Shown here: positions 49,395-58,381 of the stretch, piece after piece
Numbering within the stretch: the first letter of the stretch is position 1
How the letters are laid out: every line of letters starts with the position of its first letter
NCBI RefSeq assembly: GCF_004366815.1
Contig: NZ_SORI01000001.1
Location: 186,001-250,000, forward strand
Reading direction: 5' to 3'
Source: Aminivibrio pyruvatiphilus
Lineage (GTDB): Bacteria > Synergistota > Synergistia > Synergistales > Aminobacteriaceae
DNA length: 64,000 nucleotides
Notes under the pieces: model-generated
The model's input: only the letters and a program-made list of their open reading frames with translations
Told to the model about the DNA's origin: nothing
The model's database searches: none
Position numbers and translations under genes: made by a program

Positions 49395-51287
49395 ATGCTT
49401 CGATCCCTTATGTCCGGCGTATCAGGCGTGCGGGGGCACCAGACCCTCCTCGACGTGGTCGGAAACAACATCGCCAATGTAAATACCGTAGGCTTCAAGA
49501 AATCGACCGTGACGTTCCAGGACCTCATGTACCAGACCAGCAAGGGCGCTTCCGCCCCCGGCGAAGCGCGGGGCGGCATCAACCCCATGCAGGTGGGCCT
49601 CGGTGTGAACGTGGCCGCCATCGAAACCATCCATTCCCAGGGGCAGCTCCAGTTCACGGGAAACAGGACGGACATGGCCATCGAGGGCGACGGGTACTAC
49701 GTGGTCAGCGACGGAACGAACCAGCTCTACACCAGGGCAGGTAATTTTATCCTCGACGCGAACGGAAACCTTGTCCAGTCGGGCACCGGGTACATGGTGA
49801 AGGGCTTCGGCATGTCCGTGGACCCCAATAACCCTTCCTCCTACACCATGGGCTCCAATCTGATGAACATCAACATTCCCGTGGGGCAGAAGATCCCCGC
49901 GAAGGCCACCGAGCTCGCAGGATTCCGGTGCAACCTCGACAGCCGGGTGGATGCCTATCTTCCCATGGGCATCGAGACCAACGACTCTTCACTGACGGTG
50001 AACCTCGGGACCGACCGGTATGTTCTCAGCAACATTTCAGGGAACAGCACCCAGGCGGGATTTCTTACCCTGTCCACCGCAGCGGGGGCGACGGCTCCTG
50101 CCGGTATAGCGTGCGCCTACGACGGGATCGACGCTACATCAGGATACCCTCTGCTTGACGTCACCCTGACCGGAGCATTCGCCGACCCGGCGAACCCTCT
50201 CACCGCGAACTACGACTCGTCAACCGGCACCCTGACCCTGCTCAATTCTTCGAACCAGATTGTTTCGAAAATAGAGCTCTCCGGGTTCATGAACTTCCAG
50301 ATGGTGACCGATTCCTCCTCGGGAACTGCCGTGAACTACCTCGTGGAATTTGACGACGATGCCGCCACGGGGAACCGTATCCTAAATCTCTGGAGCGAAA
50401 CGGCCGCCGACCCCGAGACCCTTGAGATCACCATGAACAGCGACGGTACATTCCAGCTTGCCGCTGCGACGTCCGTCGGAGGGAGCCCGTTGAGCGCCCG
50501 GGCCACTGAGAACGGCCTCGGCATCACTCTTCTCAATGGAAGCGCATCCGTGGCAACCATCAACCAGAAGATCGCCAGCGTGCACAACACGAAACTCGAT
50601 GTCTACGACAGCCTGGGAAACGCCCACACCCTCGAGGTGAGCTGGGAGAAGATCGACAACAACCAGTGGCGCTGGAGAGCCTGGCTTCCGTCCGAGCCCG
50701 GGATAACCATTTCGAACAATACGGGCATCATGGAATTCAATTCTGACGGCAAAATCACGGCGGGGTCCTCCGGGGTCATCGGGCTGAACTTTGCGTCCCT
50801 CGGCGCTGACGATGCCACCATCACCCTCGACTTCACCGGTGAGGCTTTCGGCAAGGATGTCATGGAGGGCGTGACGCAGTACGGTTCTTCCTACACTACC
50901 AAGGGATATTTCCAGGACGGCTATGCCATGGGCGTCCTGAACGATTTTGCCGCAGGCAAGGACGGCACCATAACCGGCGTCTACAGCAACGGCGTCAACA
51001 TCCCGCTGTACCGGATCGCTCTGGCGCTCTTCTCCAACCCCACGGGGCTCACCAAGGTGGGGAGCACGGCCTTCACGGCGAGCAACAACTCGGGCCTCGC
51101 CCAGGTCGTGGCGGCGGGTGAAGGCGGAGCGGGCACCATTGCGGGAGGCACCCTGGAAATGGCCAACGTGGACCTTTCCGAGGAGTTCGTCCGGCTCATC
51201 GTCGCCCAGCGCGGTTTCCAGGCCAACGCCAGGGTGGTCACCACCAGCGACCAGGTGCTCGAAGAAGTCATCAACATCAAGCGGTAG
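49395..51287 (+). CDS. flgE: Flagellar hook protein FlgE
   Basis: A 630-residue hook subunit, longer than the 400-residue E. coli protein because of enlarged D1/D2 regions (about residues 170-480). The N-terminal rod motif has LLDVVGNNIANVNTVGFKKS (20 residues), and the C-terminus has VDLSEEFVRLIVAQRGFQAN, both typical. Secreted via the flagellar export apparatus and capped by FlgD. GGGAGGAAAT lies before the ATG. The 153-base gap upstream holds a GCCGAAAC box at 49261-49268 that may be a promoter element. Confidence 0.94.
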   Translation: MLRSLMSGVSGVRGHQTLLDVVGNNIANVNTVGFKKSTVTFQDLMYQTSKGASAPGEARGGINPMQVGLGVNVAAIETIHSQGQLQFTGNRTDMAIEGDGYYVVSDGTNQLYTRAGNFILDANGNLVQSGTGYMVKGFGMSVDPNNPSSYTMGSNLMNINIPVGQKIPAKATELAGFRCNLDSRVDAYLPMGIETNDSSLTVNLGTDRYVLSNISGNSTQAGFLTLSTAAGATAPAGIACAYDGIDATSGYPLLDVTLTGAFADPANPLTANYDSSTGTLTLLNSSNQIVSKIELSGFMNFQMVTDSSSGTAVNYLVEFDDDAATGNRILNLWSETAADPETLEITMNSDGTFQLAAATSVGGSPLSARATENGLGITLLNGSASVATINQKIASVHNTKLDVYDSLGNAHTLEVSWEKIDNNQWRWRAWLPSEPGITISNNTGIMEFNSDGKITAGSSGVIGLNFASLGADDATITLDFTGEAFGKDVMEGVTQYGSSYTTKGYFQDGYAMGVLNDFAAGKDGTITGVYSNGVNIPLYRIALALFSNPTGLTKVGSTAFTASNNSGLAQVVAAGEGGAGTIAGGTLEMANVDLSEEFVRLIVAQRGFQANARVVTTSDQVLEEVINIKR

Positions 51288-51301
51288 GGGAGGCCTGAAC
51301 C

Positions 51302-51532
51302 ATGATCACCCTGCGCAGGATCAACGGCGAAGCCTTCACCGTCAACGCCGATCTCATCGAAACGGTGGAGTCCACTCCCGACACGGTCATCCGCCTCGTC
51401 AACGGTCACCGGTACGTGGTGGCCGAACCCATGGATGAAATAGTGGATTTAGTGGTAAAGTACAGGCAGAAGGTTCTTTTCTCCTTCTTCGGGGGAAAAT
51501 CCCCCCTTCCGGAAGACGGGGAAAAAGACTGA
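51302..51532 (+). CDS. flbD: Flagellar protein FlbD (SwrD)
   Basis: A 76-residue basic-acidic small protein of the FlbD family (MITLRRINGEAFTVNADLIE, then VESTPDTVIRLVNGHRYVVAE). SwrD increases flagellar motor torque in Bacillus. It sits between flgE and motA, as in Bacillus. ATG 14 bases after flgE. Confidence 0.92.
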   Translation: MITLRRINGEAFTVNADLIETVESTPDTVIRLVNGHRYVVAEPMDEIVDLVVKYRQKVLFSFFGGKSPLPEDGEKD

Positions 51533-51579
51533 TCAATAGTTCCGGCAACTGACGCGGTAACCGGGGAGGCAGGATTTTC

Positions 51580-52371
51580 GTGGATCTTACAACCGTCATC
51601 GGCTTGGCTGTCTGTTTCATCCTCGTCATCGGAGGTGTGGTGGCGGGAGGGCAGGGACTCGCTTTCATCGACTTCCAGTCCATGCTGATCGTCCTCGGGG
51701 GAACGAGCGGCGCTCTCATAGTGTCGAATCCTCCCGAGAAGATCAAGGGTTTCATGAAGGTCCTGAAGATGGCCTTTACCGGAGGATCACCGGACCTGGT
51801 CTCCCTGGTGCAGACCATAGTGAGCTTCGCCGAGAAGGCACGGCGGGAGGGACTTCTCGCCCTCGAGGCCGATGCCTCGGAACTGGACAACGAATTCCTG
51901 AAGAAATCAATCCAGCTTGTTGTGGACGGCACCGACCCTGAACTCGTCAAGGCCATTCTCGACACGGAAATAGGCATTCTGGAGAACCGTCACTCGTCCA
52001 ACAAGTATTTCTTCGATTCCATGGCCGAACTGGCGCCGGCCTTCGGTATGCTCGGAACGCTCATCGGGCTCATCACCATGCTCGGAAACCTCTCGAATCC
52101 GGACGCTCTCGGTCCCGGCATGGCCGTCGCCCTTGTGACCACCTTTTACGGATCGCTCATTGCCAACGGCTTTGCTCTTCCTATAGGAAAAAAGCTCGCC
52201 GTGCGCTCCTCCCAGGAAGTACTCTCCATGGAGCTCATGGTGGAGGGGGTGCTTGCCATCCAGGCGGGTGAAAACCCCAGGATAGTGGAGGAGAAACTGA
52301 AGGTTTTCCTTCCCCCGAAGCAGCGTCTTGACCTCGAGGAGAAGGCGGCAGAGGCGAAAGGAGGAGCCTGA
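51580..52371 (+). CDS. motA: Flagellar motor stator protein MotA
   Basis: A 263-residue membrane protein with four helices (about 5-25, 32-50, 148-170, 180-200). It includes the conserved PPEKIKGF cytoplasmic-loop start and PAFGMLGTLIGLI in the third helix. With MotB it forms the ion-conducting stator. GTG start after GGGGAGGC. The stop codon overlaps the motB start by 1 base. Whether protons or sodium are used cannot be told. Confidence 0.94.
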   Translation: MDLTTVIGLAVCFILVIGGVVAGGQGLAFIDFQSMLIVLGGTSGALIVSNPPEKIKGFMKVLKMAFTGGSPDLVSLVQTIVSFAEKARREGLLALEADASELDNEFLKKSIQLVVDGTDPELVKAILDTEIGILENRHSSNKYFFDSMAELAPAFGMLGTLIGLITMLGNLSNPDALGPGMAVALVTTFYGSLIANGFALPIGKKLAVRSSQEVLSMELMVEGVLAIQAGENPRIVEEKLKVFLPPKQRLDLEEKAAEAKGGA

Positions 52372-53093
52372 TGGCACGGAAGAGGAAAGAGGAATCATCT
52401 CCCGGAGCTCCGCTGTGGCTTGTCACCTATGGTGACATGGTGACGCTCGTCCTCACCTTTTTTGTGCTTCTGTTCTCCTTTTCGTCCATCGACGTCCAGA
52501 AGTTCGAGATGATGATCATGTCGTTCCAGGGAGCTCTTGGTTTCATGCCCGGAGGAAAGGCGATACAGCAGGACGCGGCTGTCTTCGGAGGACAGCCGGC
52601 CTCCCAGGCCGGAGAGTCCCGCAGGGTTACGCCCAATATCCAGCAGGTCGCCCAGAACCTCAGGAACTACCTCAGGAGCGAAGGGCTGGACAAGCAGGTG
52701 GTTGTGCGGATCGACCAGAGAGGCGTGACAGTCTCCCTTTCAGACCAGTTCCTTTTCGATTCCGGAAAGGCGGAACTGAAGCCGGAGGGAATGAGAGTTC
52801 TTTTCAAAATAGCGGAGTTCATAAAGGATTCTGTTCCTGCGGTAGCCGTGGAGGGACATACCGACTCCGTCCCTCTCAGGGGCGGAATCTACCGGGACAA
52901 CTGGGGGCTTTCCTCCGCGAGAGCTGCGGCGGTAGCGTCGTACCTGCAGTACCGGGCAAATTTCGACCCCCGGAAACTGCAGGCAGTCGGTTACGGGCCT
53001 AACCGGCCCCTCGTGCCTAACGACACGCCTGAACACATGGCGCTGAACAGGCGGGTGGACCTGGTGTTCCTGTCCCAGCACCCGAAACAGTAA
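52371..53093 (+). CDS. motB: Flagellar motor stator protein MotB
   Basis: A 240-residue protein with one N-terminal membrane helix (about 25-42), preceded by PLWLVTYGDMVTLVLTFF with the ion-binding Asp in YGDMVT, and a C-terminal OmpA-like peptidoglycan-binding domain (about 115-235) with VEGHTDSVPL, NWGLSSARAAAVA and NRRVDLVF. It anchors the stator to the cell wall. Overlaps motA by 1 base. Followed by fliL. Confidence 0.95.
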   Translation: MARKRKEESSPGAPLWLVTYGDMVTLVLTFFVLLFSFSSIDVQKFEMMIMSFQGALGFMPGGKAIQQDAAVFGGQPASQAGESRRVTPNIQQVAQNLRNYLRSEGLDKQVVVRIDQRGVTVSLSDQFLFDSGKAELKPEGMRVLFKIAEFIKDSVPAVAVEGHTDSVPLRGGIYRDNWGLSSARAAAVASYLQYRANFDPRKLQAVGYGPNRPLVPNDTPEHMALNRRVDLVFLSQHPKQ

Positions 53094-53134
53094 AGCCGGC
53101 TCGAGTCAGCGCAGCCGACAAGGGGGATGATCGA

Positions 53135-53581
53135 ATGAAACGGATGTTGCTTTTTCTTTTCCTGGCGCTTCTTCTGCTGTCCCTCGGGTTCGGCGGCGGC
53201 GTGTTCGCAGGGAGGATGTGGATGACTCCGGAAGGAGGGGCCTCGGGGACGGTGATCGAAGAACCCGGTCCGGTCTTTTTCGTGGGGGACTTTATTTCCA
53301 ATCTCGCGGGTGCCGGAAGCCACGTGGTCAACTTCAAGCTCTCCATGGAAATGAGCAGCCCCAGGGCTCTTGAGATGATCTCGTCCCCGAACTGGCTCGC
53401 AAGGGTGAAGAACGAGGTGATTCTCCTCGCCAAGGACAGGGTGTTCGAGGACCTGACGAATGCCGAGGGAATTCTTTCCCTCGCCGAGGACATCAAGAGA
53501 ACGGTCAACGCCATTATGCCCCCCGTGCGGGACAAGGTTCCGGTGATCAGGGTCCTTTTCGAGGGATTTGTTCTGCAGTAG
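53135..53581 (+). CDS. fliL: Flagellar basal body-associated protein FliL
   Basis: A 148-residue protein with one N-terminal membrane helix (residues about 4-25) and a periplasmic stomatin-like domain with PVFFVGDFISNLAG and the C-terminal RVLFEGFVLQ. It surrounds stator units and increases torque. GGGGGATG-type ribosome site before the ATG. Full length. Confidence 0.9.
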   Translation: MKRMLLFLFLALLLLSLGFGGGVFAGRMWMTPEGGASGTVIEEPGPVFFVGDFISNLAGAGSHVVNFKLSMEMSSPRALEMISSPNWLARVKNEVILLAKDRVFEDLTNAEGILSLAEDIKRTVNAIMPPVRDKVPVIRVLFEGFVLQ

Positions 53582-53625
53582 ACCGGGCGGGTTTATCCGT
53601 ACACCGGAAGGAGGTGGGGATTATA

Positions 53626-54645
53626 GTGACACCGGATGTGCTCTCACAAAGTGAAATAGACTCTCTTCTCGAAGCTCTTTCAAGCGGAAGCGTCGACGTG
53701 GACGCCATGCGGAAGGAAGACGAAAAGAAGATCAAGCTCTACGACTTCCGCCGTCCCGACAAGTTCAGCAAGGACCAGCTCCGGGCCATCCAGATGATCC
53801 ACGAATCCTTCACCCGGCAGCTGACCACCACCATGTCGACCATGGTCCGGTCCATGGTTTCGGCGGAAATCGCGTCGGTGGACCAGTTCGCCTACGACGA
53901 GTTCGTCCGTTCCCTGGTCCAGCCCACGGTGATCGGGATCCTCGAGATGTACCCTTTCAGCGGGAATGCCCTCATCGAGATCAACCCGAACCTCGTGTTC
54001 GCCATCATCGACAGGATGCTCGGCGGCAAGGGGGAATTTTCGGGAAAGATCAGGGAGCTGACCGACATCGAGAGAACCGTGGTGGAAAGGGTCATCATGC
54101 GGATGCTCGAACTCCTGGAGGAGAGCTGGAGTACCGTGGTGGACGTCCGTTTCCGCTACGAGAACCTCGAGAGCAACCCCTTCTTCGTGCAGATCTGCCC
54201 GGGAACCGACATGGTGCTCCTGGTCATTCTCAAACTGAAAGTGGGCGACGTGGAGGGAATGGTGAGCATCTGCATCCCCTACTTCCTCATGGAGCCCATC
54301 ATGGACAAGCTGAGTTCCCAGCAGTGGTTCGCCTCTACGGGCAGGAAGAGCGACGAAGGTTCGCGGGACTATATCCTGAGGCACATGCAGCACGTCCGCG
54401 TTCCCCTTGCCCTGGAACTGGGGCACACGGTGCTCAACGTGGCCGATCTTCTGCAGCTCAGGACGGGCGATGTGATAAAACTCGACGAGACCCTTGAGGA
54501 TCCCCTGAGCGTCCGCGTCGGCAACCTCGTCAAGTTCAGGGCAGTACCGGGTTCGGTAAACGGCAGGTATGCCGCGGAAATTTCTGAGATTATCCCGGGC
54601 GAGGATGACCTGCCCGAAAGAGAGGGAGGGGCGGGCAATGATTGA
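53626..54645 (+). CDS. fliM: Flagellar motor switch protein FliM
   Basis: A 339-residue rotor component. The N-terminal CheY-P-binding segment is LSQSEIDSLLEAL; the middle CheC-like domain includes FRRPDKFSKDQLRAIQMIHESF (split as FRRPDKFSKDQ and LRAIQMIHESF) and GKGEFSGKIRELTDIER; the C-terminal SpoA domain follows (LQLRTGDVIKLDE). GTG 53626 is preferred because AGGAGG at 53609-53614 lies 11 bases upstream; GTG 53614 would lie in that site. Overlaps the next gene by 8 bases. Confidence 0.95.
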   Translation: MTPDVLSQSEIDSLLEALSSGSVDVDAMRKEDEKKIKLYDFRRPDKFSKDQLRAIQMIHESFTRQLTTTMSTMVRSMVSAEIASVDQFAYDEFVRSLVQPTVIGILEMYPFSGNALIEINPNLVFAIIDRMLGGKGEFSGKIRELTDIERTVVERVIMRMLELLEESWSTVVDVRFRYENLESNPFFVQICPGTDMVLLVILKLKVGDVEGMVSICIPYFLMEPIMDKLSSQQWFASTGRKSDEGSRDYILRHMQHVRVPLALELGHTVLNVADLLQLRTGDVIKLDETLEDPLSVRVGNLVKFRAVPGSVNGRYAAEISEIIPGEDDLPEREGGAGND

Positions 54646-55786
54646 CGAACTTCTGAGTCAGGACGAAATCAACGCCCTCTTGTCAGGAGCCGATTTTGGC
54701 GGAGACGGAGGAGCAGGAAAGAATGAGGGGGGAATTTCCCCGGAACAGAGGAGCATTCTGGACGACCTGGCAGGTATCTTTTCCACGTCGGCGTCGAGCG
54801 TCTATGGCATGCTCGCGGGCAAGGAAGTCACCGCCCTGGTCCGCGAAACTGCGGTGCTTTCCCAGAGAGATTTCATCGCCAGGCCCGAAGGGGCGGCATT
54901 TGCCTTCCGGGTCACCTGCGGCGGGCTCAATGACGCCCCCCTGGTGCTCGTCATCACGGAGCGGGGTGCCCTTACCCTCGCCGACCTTATGATGGGCGGA
55001 GAAGGAAAGGATCTTCCCGAGGAAGCGGGGGAGCTTTACCTGAACGCCGCCCAGGAAGGACTGAGTCAGGTTGTGGGCGCCGCCTTCACGAGTGTGAGCG
55101 GCATGCTCGGAGGAAAGCGCCTCATACCGGAGAACATTTCCTCCGCCCTGGAGCCGGTCGACTGGCTTCCCTTTCCAGCCAGGTCTCCCGAAGAGGCAGC
55201 ATGGACCATCTCTGCGGTCGTTTCCATCGAGGGGCTCGGCGATTTCCCCCTCTGGGTGCTTCTTCCCCTCGGCACGGCTACGGCACTGGCCGACGAGGTC
55301 CGGGAGCTCGTTGACGGGAAGGAGAAAAAAGAAGCTCCGGCAGCCGCCAAGGTTCCTTCGGCAGGACCGAAGCCCGCTCAGGCTGCTCCCCAGGGAGCTT
55401 CCCGGATGGATACATCGGCGCCGGAAGCGGATCATCCCTCCTTCGGAAACGTCTATGACCAGTCCTCCGTGGATGTCCGTCCTGCCGAGTTCGTTCCCCT
55501 GGTCCAGAAGCCCGGGACAGGATACGGCAGCAGCAGGATCGACCTCGTGGCGGATATTCCCGTCCGGGTGACCGTGGAATTGGGCAGGACGAGAAAAAAT
55601 ATCTCCGATATCTTGAACATGACACCGGGTTCCGTGATAGAATTAGACAAAATGGCCGGTGAGCCTGTGGATATTCTGGTCAATGGCAAGCTTGTCGCCA
55701 AGGGCGAGGTCGTTGTCATTGATGAAAATTTCGGCGTCCGCATAACGGAAATCGTGTCTTCCGCAGGAAGGGTCCATTCACTCTAG
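54638..55786 (+). CDS. fliY: Flagellar motor switch phosphatase FliY (FliN type)
   Basis: A 382-residue protein. It starts with the FliM/FliY peptide LLSQDEINALLSG, has a CheC-like phosphatase region (about 50-220), a Pro/Ala-rich linker (about 230-280) and a C-terminal SpoA/FliN domain from about 300 (DIPVRVTVELGRTRKNISD, then GSVIELDKMAGEPVDILVNG). It replaces FliN and can dephosphorylate CheY-P. ATG within the fliM end. The standalone cheY follows 46 bases later. Confidence 0.92.
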   Translation: MIDELLSQDEINALLSGADFGGDGGAGKNEGGISPEQRSILDDLAGIFSTSASSVYGMLAGKEVTALVRETAVLSQRDFIARPEGAAFAFRVTCGGLNDAPLVLVITERGALTLADLMMGGEGKDLPEEAGELYLNAAQEGLSQVVGAAFTSVSGMLGGKRLIPENISSALEPVDWLPFPARSPEEAAWTISAVVSIEGLGDFPLWVLLPLGTATALADEVRELVDGKEKKEAPAAAKVPSAGPKPAQAAPQGASRMDTSAPEADHPSFGNVYDQSSVDVRPAEFVPLVQKPGTGYGSSRIDLVADIPVRVTVELGRTRKNISDILNMTPGSVIELDKMAGEPVDILVNGKLVAKGEVVVIDENFGVRITEIVSSAGRVHSL

Positions 55787-55832
55787 GAAGGATCCGCCGT
55801 TCAAGCTATTACCGAGAGAGGGATGTGGAAGT

Positions 55833-56195
55833 ATGGGGAGGAAAGTGCTGATAGTCGACGATGCCGCCTTCATGAGAATGATGCTGAAGGACATTCTGAC
55901 GAAGAACGATTTTGAAGTGGTGGCCGAGGCGGAAAACGGGAAAGTCGCCGTGGCCTCCTACCAGAAATTCAAGCCCGACATCGTCACCATGGACATTACG
56001 ATGCCGGAAATGAACGGAATCGACGCAGTGAAGGCCATCAAGGCTATCGACGGGAGCGCCAGGATCGTCATGGTGAGCGCCATGGGGCAGCAGCCCATGG
56101 TCATAGAGGCGATCCAGGCCGGAGCGACAGATTTCATCGTGAAACCCTTCCAGCCTGACAGGGTGGTGGAAGCGCTCAACAAGGCTCTCGGCTAG
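55833..56195 (+). CDS. cheY: Chemotaxis response regulator CheY
   Basis: A 120-residue single receiver domain. D9 and D10 bind Mg2+, D54 is the phosphorylation site in IVTMDITMPEMNG, a Ser lies in VMVSAMGQQ in place of the usual Thr, and Lys is in FIVKPFQ. Phospho-CheY binds FliM to reverse the motor. Located between fliY and fliO as in Bacillus. The kinase CheA is not in the window. Confidence 0.93.
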   Translation: MGRKVLIVDDAAFMRMMLKDILTKNDFEVVAEAENGKVAVASYQKFKPDIVTMDITMPEMNGIDAVKAIKAIDGSARIVMVSAMGQQPMVIEAIQAGATDFIVKPFQPDRVVEALNKALG

Positions 56196-56205
56196 AAGGA
56201 TTGTC

Positions 56206-56559
56206 ATGACCCGTTTCTGCGCCGCGGCCGCGCTTCTTCTGATACCGGCCGCCGCGGAGGCTTCTCCGGCTGAATCCCCCTCTCTGACCGGGTACATGAT
56301 CCGGATAGGGCTGAGTCTTGCCATTCTCGCTCTCGCGGGGTACGGCATGATCCTTTATTCCCGGCGAACAGCTCCCCTGAAGGCCAAGGGAGCCGTAAGC
56401 GTACTGGCATCCTTGCCCCTCGGCAAGGATGTTCTTTTTATCGTCCGGCTGGGACCGGACGTGGTTGCCCTGGCATCGGGAGGTGCCGGGACGAGGGTGA
56501 TCGGCAGGTGGCGATATGAAGACTGGAAGCAATACGGGGACGAAGACCGTCCTCAATAG
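56206..56559 (+). CDS. fliO: Flagellar biosynthesis protein FliO
   Basis: A 117-residue protein with a signal-like N-terminus, a membrane helix at about residues 26-47 and a cytoplasmic domain containing LASLPLGKDVLFIVRLGPDVVAL (split as LASLPLGKD and VLFIVRLGPDVVAL), typical of FliO/FliZ. It assists FliP assembly. ATG 56206, 10 bases after cheY. It overlaps fliP by 44 bases. Confidence 0.8.
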   Translation: MTRFCAAAALLLIPAAAEASPAESPSLTGYMIRIGLSLAILALAGYGMILYSRRTAPLKAKGAVSVLASLPLGKDVLFIVRLGPDVVALASGGAGTRVIGRWRYEDWKQYGDEDRPQ

Positions 56560-57313
56560 GATCCTTTTCCTTTTGCCGGTGCTCCCCGCCCTGGCGGCAG
56601 CAGTTCCCGCCTTCGGGCAGGACGGGGCTCCGTTCATCCCTCTGCCGGCGCTCCAGTTCGGTGTCCGCATGGCGGAATCTCCCTCCGACGTGGCGGTGAC
56701 CCTCCAGATTCTTGCCCTCCTGACCGTGCTGAGCCTGGCCCCGGCCATCATTCTCATGGTGACGAGCTTCACGCGTATTCTCGTGGTCCTCGGGTTTGTC
56801 CAGCGGGCCATCGGACTCCAGCAGACTCCGCCCAACCAGGTGATCGTGGGCATCGCCCTGTTTCTTACACTTTTCGTCATGGCGCCCACGTGGGGAAAGG
56901 TCTACGACGGCGCCCTCTCCCCCTACCTCGCCGGGAACATCAGTTCCGCCCAGGCCTGGGAGGGCACCATACAACCCGTGAGGGAATTCCTTTTCAGGTT
57001 CACCAGGCAGGAGGAGCTGTCCCTCATGGTCACCATGGCGAAGATGGAGCAGCCCAGAAACCAGGACGACATCCCCACCAGGGTGCTTCTGCCCGCCTTC
57101 ATGCTCAGCGAACTGAAGACCGCCTTCCAGATGGGGGTGGTCATCTTCATCCCCTTCATAGTGGTTGACATGATCGTGGCCAGTGTCCTCATGGCCATGG
57201 GAATGATCATGCTTCCGCCCATGATGATCTCCCTTCCCTTCAAGGTGCTGCTCTTCGTCATGGCCGACGGCTGGAATCTCGTGGTGACGAGCCTGCTGAA
57301 AAGTTTTACCTAG
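56516..57313 (+). CDS. fliP: Flagellar biosynthetic protein FliP
   Basis: A 265-residue export-gate membrane protein with a signal sequence (about 1-25) and four later helices. Conserved segments are ILMVTSFTRILVVLGFVQRA (20 residues) and PPNQVIVGIALFLTLF, and FKTAFQMGVVIF-like ELKTAFQMG. It forms the export channel with FliQ and FliR. ATG inside fliO; alternative starts nearer 56560 cannot be excluded. Full length. Confidence 0.94.
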   Translation: MKTGSNTGTKTVLNRILFLLPVLPALAAAVPAFGQDGAPFIPLPALQFGVRMAESPSDVAVTLQILALLTVLSLAPAIILMVTSFTRILVVLGFVQRAIGLQQTPPNQVIVGIALFLTLFVMAPTWGKVYDGALSPYLAGNISSAQAWEGTIQPVREFLFRFTRQEELSLMVTMAKMEQPRNQDDIPTRVLLPAFMLSELKTAFQMGVVIFIPFIVVDMIVASVLMAMGMIMLPPMMISLPFKVLLFVMADGWNLVVTSLLKSFT

Positions 57314-57326
57314 GAGGCGGTGAACG

Positions 57327-57596
57327 GTGTTTTCGGTGAACATGTACGATGTGCTCAGCAACGCCATCTGGACCACTCTCGTCACTTCCCTCCCGGTCCT
57401 CCTCGTGGCCATGCTCGTAGGGCTCGTCATAGGCATTCTCCAGACCGCCACTTCCATTCAGGAGCAGACCCTCATCTTCATTCCGAAGATCGTGGCCGTG
57501 CTTCTCGCTCTCGTGGTCTTCGGTCCCTGGATGTTCGGCCGGGTGGGGGACATGGCGAGGCTCATCTTCGGGCAGCTTGAGCGTTTTGTCCGATGA
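57327..57596 (+). CDS. fliQ: Flagellar biosynthetic protein FliQ
   Basis: An 89-residue protein with two membrane helices (about 15-38 and 50-72) and the conserved TATSIQEQTLIFIPK loop. Part of the export gate. GTG/ATG start near 57327 after GAGGCGG. Overlaps fliR by 4 bases. Confidence 0.95.
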   Translation: MFSVNMYDVLSNAIWTTLVTSLPVLLVAMLVGLVIGILQTATSIQEQTLIFIPKIVAVLLALVVFGPWMFGRVGDMARLIFGQLERFVR

Positions 57597-58381
57597 CGGC
57601 TGAACAGACCAGGTTTGTAACCCTCCTCCTTTTCTACCTCCTCGTGGGGATCCGGTTTACGGGGATGATGTTCTCCGCTCCTGCTTTTATGGCGTCAAGC
57701 ATGCCCCTTCCTCTCCGCTTCTGGTGCGCCTTTTTTCTCACTCTCGCGGCGGTGGGAACCATCCCTGACGCCTCGGTGCCCGTCGCGGTTTTTGAAAACT
57801 GGACCTCCATCCTGCTCGCGGCGGCAAGGGAGTTTCTCGTCGGAGTGGTCATCGGCTTTCTCGCAGCGCTCCCCCTGTACGCGCTGCAGATCTCGGGAGA
57901 ACTCATCGGCATCTCCATGGGACTCTCCATGGTGAGCCTCATGGATCCCCTGAGCGAGACCCAGGCCTCCATTATCGCCCAGCTCCAGTTCCTCGTGGGA
58001 CTCTGGTTCTTTTTCCGCTGGAACGGGCATCTCCTGATGACCCAGTCCGTGGTCGAAAGCCTCAGGCTTGTTCCTCCCGGAAAGCTTGCCCTTTCCGTTT
58101 CCTGGGATCTTGGTATCGGAGGGTGGCTGCAGCAGGCCTTCGTTCTGAGCCTGCGGTTCGTCCTTCCCTTTTACGGGGCGATTCTCCTGGCGGACGTGGG
58201 GCTCGGGTTTCTTGCCAGGACAGTTCCCCAGATGAACATCTTCGTCCTCGGCCTTCCCCTGAAGATCGCCCTCGGTTTTTTCGTGCTCATGGTGGTCCTT
58301 CCCGTCACGGTGGAGATCATGGCGGAGCAGATGGAGCGGTTCGTGGAATTCGCCCTCCAGGGAGCGACCGCGTGGCGATGA
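57593..58381 (+). CDS. fliR: Flagellar biosynthetic protein FliR
   Basis: A 262-residue membrane protein with about six helices. It has the early MMFSAPAFMASSMPLPLRF and ISGELIGISMGLSMVSLMDP blocks common to FliR. It completes the FliPQR export gate. ATG overlapping fliQ; its stop overlaps flhB by about 10 bases. Confidence 0.93.
   Translation: MTAEQTRFVTLLLFYLLVGIRFTGMMFSAPAFMASSMPLPLRFWCAFFLTLAAVGTIPDASVPVAVFENWTSILLAAAREFLVGVVIGFLAALPLYALQISGELIGISMGLSMVSLMDPLSETQASIIAQLQFLVGLWFFFRWNGHLLMTQSVVESLRLVPPGKLALSVSWDLGIGGWLQQAFVLSLRFVLPFYGAILLADVGLGFLARTVPQMNIFVLGLPLKIALGFFVLMVVLPVTVEIMAEQMERFVEFALQGATAWR

Noticed and set aside
53091-53121. TAAAG ... GCCGACAA as a sigma-28 promoter before fliL
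   Set aside because: Both boxes match well, but the gap is 15 bases instead of 11-12, and TAA is the motB stop codon.
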